From: Micromonospora olivasterospora
Lineage (GTDB): Bacteria > Actinomycetota > Actinomycetes > Mycobacteriales > Micromonosporaceae
Assembly: GCF_007830265.1 (NCBI RefSeq)
Contig: NZ_VLKE01000001.1
Coordinates: 5,704,001-5,768,000, forward strand
Reading direction: 5' to 3'
Length of the DNA: 64,000 bases
Shown one piece after another: positions 62,868 to 64,000 of the stretch. The stretch's first letter is position 1. Every line of letters begins with the position of its first letter. Below the pieces are notes generated by a model. That model ran no database searches. It worked only from the letters and a program-made list of their open reading frames with translations, and was not told the origin of the DNA. The position numbers and the translations under genes are program-made.

Positions 62868-63061
62868 GTTCGCCTCCTGCTCCACGCCGTGTCCGTCGCC
62901 CCTGCCGGCCCGCACGGCCGGACGCGGCGGGGCGGCACCGGCGCCGCGTACCGCCCCAGGCGAAACTACCGCCGGCCGCCACGCCGGGCCGCATCACCCG
63001 GCGGTTACCGGCGCCGTCGCCGGGTAGGCGGGGGCACTGTCGTCGGGGTACGGAGGGCCAG

Positions 63062-63484
63062 ATGAAGCTCACGCACGTGCCGCTGCGCGCCACTGTCGGC
63101 GCGTACATCCTCAACTCGGGCCTGGGCAAGCGGAGCCTGGAGGGCGAGTCGGCCACGGGCATGCACGGCATGGCCGCCGGGGCGATCCCGCAGCTGCGGC
63201 AGCTCGACCCGGCCCGGTTCGCCCGGTTGCTGTCCCGGGGCGAGATGGCGCTCGGGGCCGCCCTGCTCGCGCCGTTCGTCCCGTCCCTGCTCGCGGGGTT
63301 GGGCCTGGCCGCGTTCGGGGCGGGGCTGGTGAAGCTGTACCTGAGCACCCCCGGCATGCGGGAGCCGGGCAGCCTGAAGCCGACGCCGCAGGGCATCGGC
63401 CTCGCCAAGGACGTCTGGCTGGTCGGCGCCGGGCTGACGCTGGTGCTGGACGACCTCACCCACCGCCGCTTCCGCCGCGCCTGA
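63062..63484 (+). CDS. Hypothetical membrane protein (DoxX-like topology)
   Basis: 140 residues from ATG 63062, after GGAGGG. It starts MKLTHVPLRATVGAYILNSG, then hydrophobic stretches FVPSLLAGLGLAAFGAGLVK and DVWLVGAGLTLVLDDL. The order of helices and the polar GKRSLEG/ESATGMHGM loop resemble small DoxX-type proteins, but I have no firm motif. It is divergent from mscR. Confidence 0.55.
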   Translation: MKLTHVPLRATVGAYILNSGLGKRSLEGESATGMHGMAAGAIPQLRQLDPARFARLLSRGEMALGAALLAPFVPSLLAGLGLAAFGAGLVKLYLSTPGMREPGSLKPTPQGIGLAKDVWLVGAGLTLVLDDLTHRRFRRA

Positions 63485-63517
63485 CCCGGGTCGCACGCGA
63501 CGCGGCCCCTCGCCGAT

Positions 63518-63578
63518 CTTGCAGCTTCGGCCCTCAGTTCGGGCTGTTTGCGCGTTTTGCGGGGGCAGTAACTGCAAG
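63518..63578. repeat. Palindromic repeat arms at the IS110 junction
   Basis: cttgcag (63518-63524) and ctgcaag (63572-63578) form the inner part of a palindrome whose left flank continues as gccgatc; the matching right flank gatcggc is missing and the sequence changes at 63579. The left part belongs to a style of intergenic repeat common in Micromonosporaceae, by my memory. The break is a likely insertion point of the IS110-family element. Confidence 0.5.
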
Positions 63579-64000
63579 TCACCCGGTCTTTTCGGGACGC
63601 CTCGCAGGCGTGAAAATGGTGGACAGGTCGCCCGCCGACGCCGATCGATCTTGGTCTAGTTGAGGCCGTCTGCAAGTCTGGCGCCGGGGCCCGGACTCTT
63701 GTGGGTCACGCACTGTTGCTTCGAGCACGCCGGTCAGATTTTCGGTTCCCGACCGAGGCCCCCGGGCGACCTACCCACTGGTCGATCACGGTGAGGAGGG
63801 ACGCGGGCGGATGCGCGGGTTACCCGAAGAGATCCCGGACGCTGACAGCGAGAAGGTCTGGGAGCGGGTGTGTGCGGTCGATGTGGCCAAGGAGTCGGGG
63901 ATGGTGTGTACCCGGCTACCCGCCGCGGGTGGGCGGCGGGTGAGCCGGGTGTGGCAGGTGACGGCGACCACGAACGCGGTCAGTGACCTTGCCGCCGATC
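63579..64000 (+). mobile_element. IS110-family insertion sequence, left end (partial)
   Basis: From the point where the palindromic repeat is cut, about 230 bp of non-coding DNA leads to an IS110-type transposase start at 63811. IS110 elements lack inverted termini and carry a long non-coding end that specifies a bridge RNA in characterised members; this stretch is where it should lie. The right end is outside the window. Confidence 0.6.
63811..64000 (+). CDS. IS110-family transposase (N-terminal part)
   Basis: 63 residues to the window edge. After MRGLPEEIPDADSEKV comes CAVDVAKESGMVCTRLP, with the first Asp of the DEDD catalytic set in the RuvC-like fold, and VSRVWQVTATTNAVSDLA. This is the typical opening of IS110-family recombinases. 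GAGGAGGG lies 10-15 bases upstream of ATG 63811. The serine catalytic domain is beyond the window. Confidence 0.8.
   Translation, partial: MRGLPEEIPDADSEKVWERVCAVDVAKESGMVCTRLPAAGGRRVSRVWQVTATTNAVSDLAAD

Noticed and set aside
1..64000. Secondary-metabolite gene cluster
   Set aside because: No PKS, NRPS, terpene, lanthipeptide or similar core enzyme is seen; the esterase-like gene has no cluster around it.

Overview
The window reads as chromosome of a high-GC actinomycete, most likely a member of the Micromonosporaceae. The evidence is the GC-rich, G/C-ending codon use throughout, a mycothiol-dependent formaldehyde dehydrogenase, and a 33.9-40.2 kb cluster that matches, gene for gene, the mycobacterial block from the second MerR regulator through the bifunctional nuclease, FtsR, GarA, GcvH, DUF881, small basic protein and DUF881 to a CDP-alcohol phosphatidyltransferase. 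The genus call is inference.

Layout. 0-8.7 kb: the end of an Hsp20 gene, a broken WYL regulator, a tyrosine recombinase and metabolic genes (VOC protein, AidB-type acyl-CoA dehydrogenase, thymidine kinase, MFS transporter, glycerophosphodiesterase, acyltransferase). 8.7-17.1 kb: cydAB for cytochrome bd oxidase, an Eis-type acetyltransferase, a large secreted dockerin-containing protein and an SDR enzyme. 17.1-19.1 kb: a decayed zone holding a near-perfect actinobacterial dif site and, 440 bp away, a frame-broken Xer-like recombinase with a degenerate dif-like sequence over its start codon. Base composition of the + strand changes polarity around this zone and again near 26.7 kb, so the window probably covers the replication terminus. 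19.1-27 kb: folD under a ZTP riboswitch, a TSUP transporter, a divergent nitroreductase/HxlR pair, a divergent MerR/erythromycin-esterase-like pair, def and pabB.

27-40 kb: gcvP behind a glycine riboswitch, a sirtuin, an operon of truncated hemoglobin, flavohemoglobin-like protein and DivIVA-like coiled-coil protein, then the FtsR-GarA-GcvH-DUF881-PgsA cluster. 40-47.8 kb: MarR regulator, SpoIIE-type phosphatase, methyltransferase, two-domain universal stress protein, small proteins, an HhH DNA-repair protein and a CNNM/CorC-type membrane protein. 47.8-56.6 kb: a selenocysteine locus in which selB, selA, tRNA-Sec and a formate dehydrogenase operon lie together; the catalytic subunit has an in-frame TGA followed by a SECIS-like hairpin. 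56.7-64 kb: two secreted lysozyme-like paralogues, tandem and dispersed repeats, a DUF3626 gene, a formaldehyde-detoxification pair (metallo-beta-lactamase protein plus mycothiol dehydrogenase) and, at the right edge, the left end of an IS110-family element that seems to have landed inside a palindromic repeat.

Formaldehyde oxidation through mycothiol would yield formate, which the nearby selenoprotein formate dehydrogenase could oxidise to CO2, with electrons passing to the membrane quinone pool also served by cytochrome bd; this link is inference.

A caution: at least nine genes are interrupted by a frame break, and in most the span is exactly one base short of a multiple of three. Either the sequence carries systematic single-base deletion errors or several real genes are inactivated. 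I annotate the intact-looking parts and state where each break lies. All calls are from reading the sequence; no database or folding program was used.
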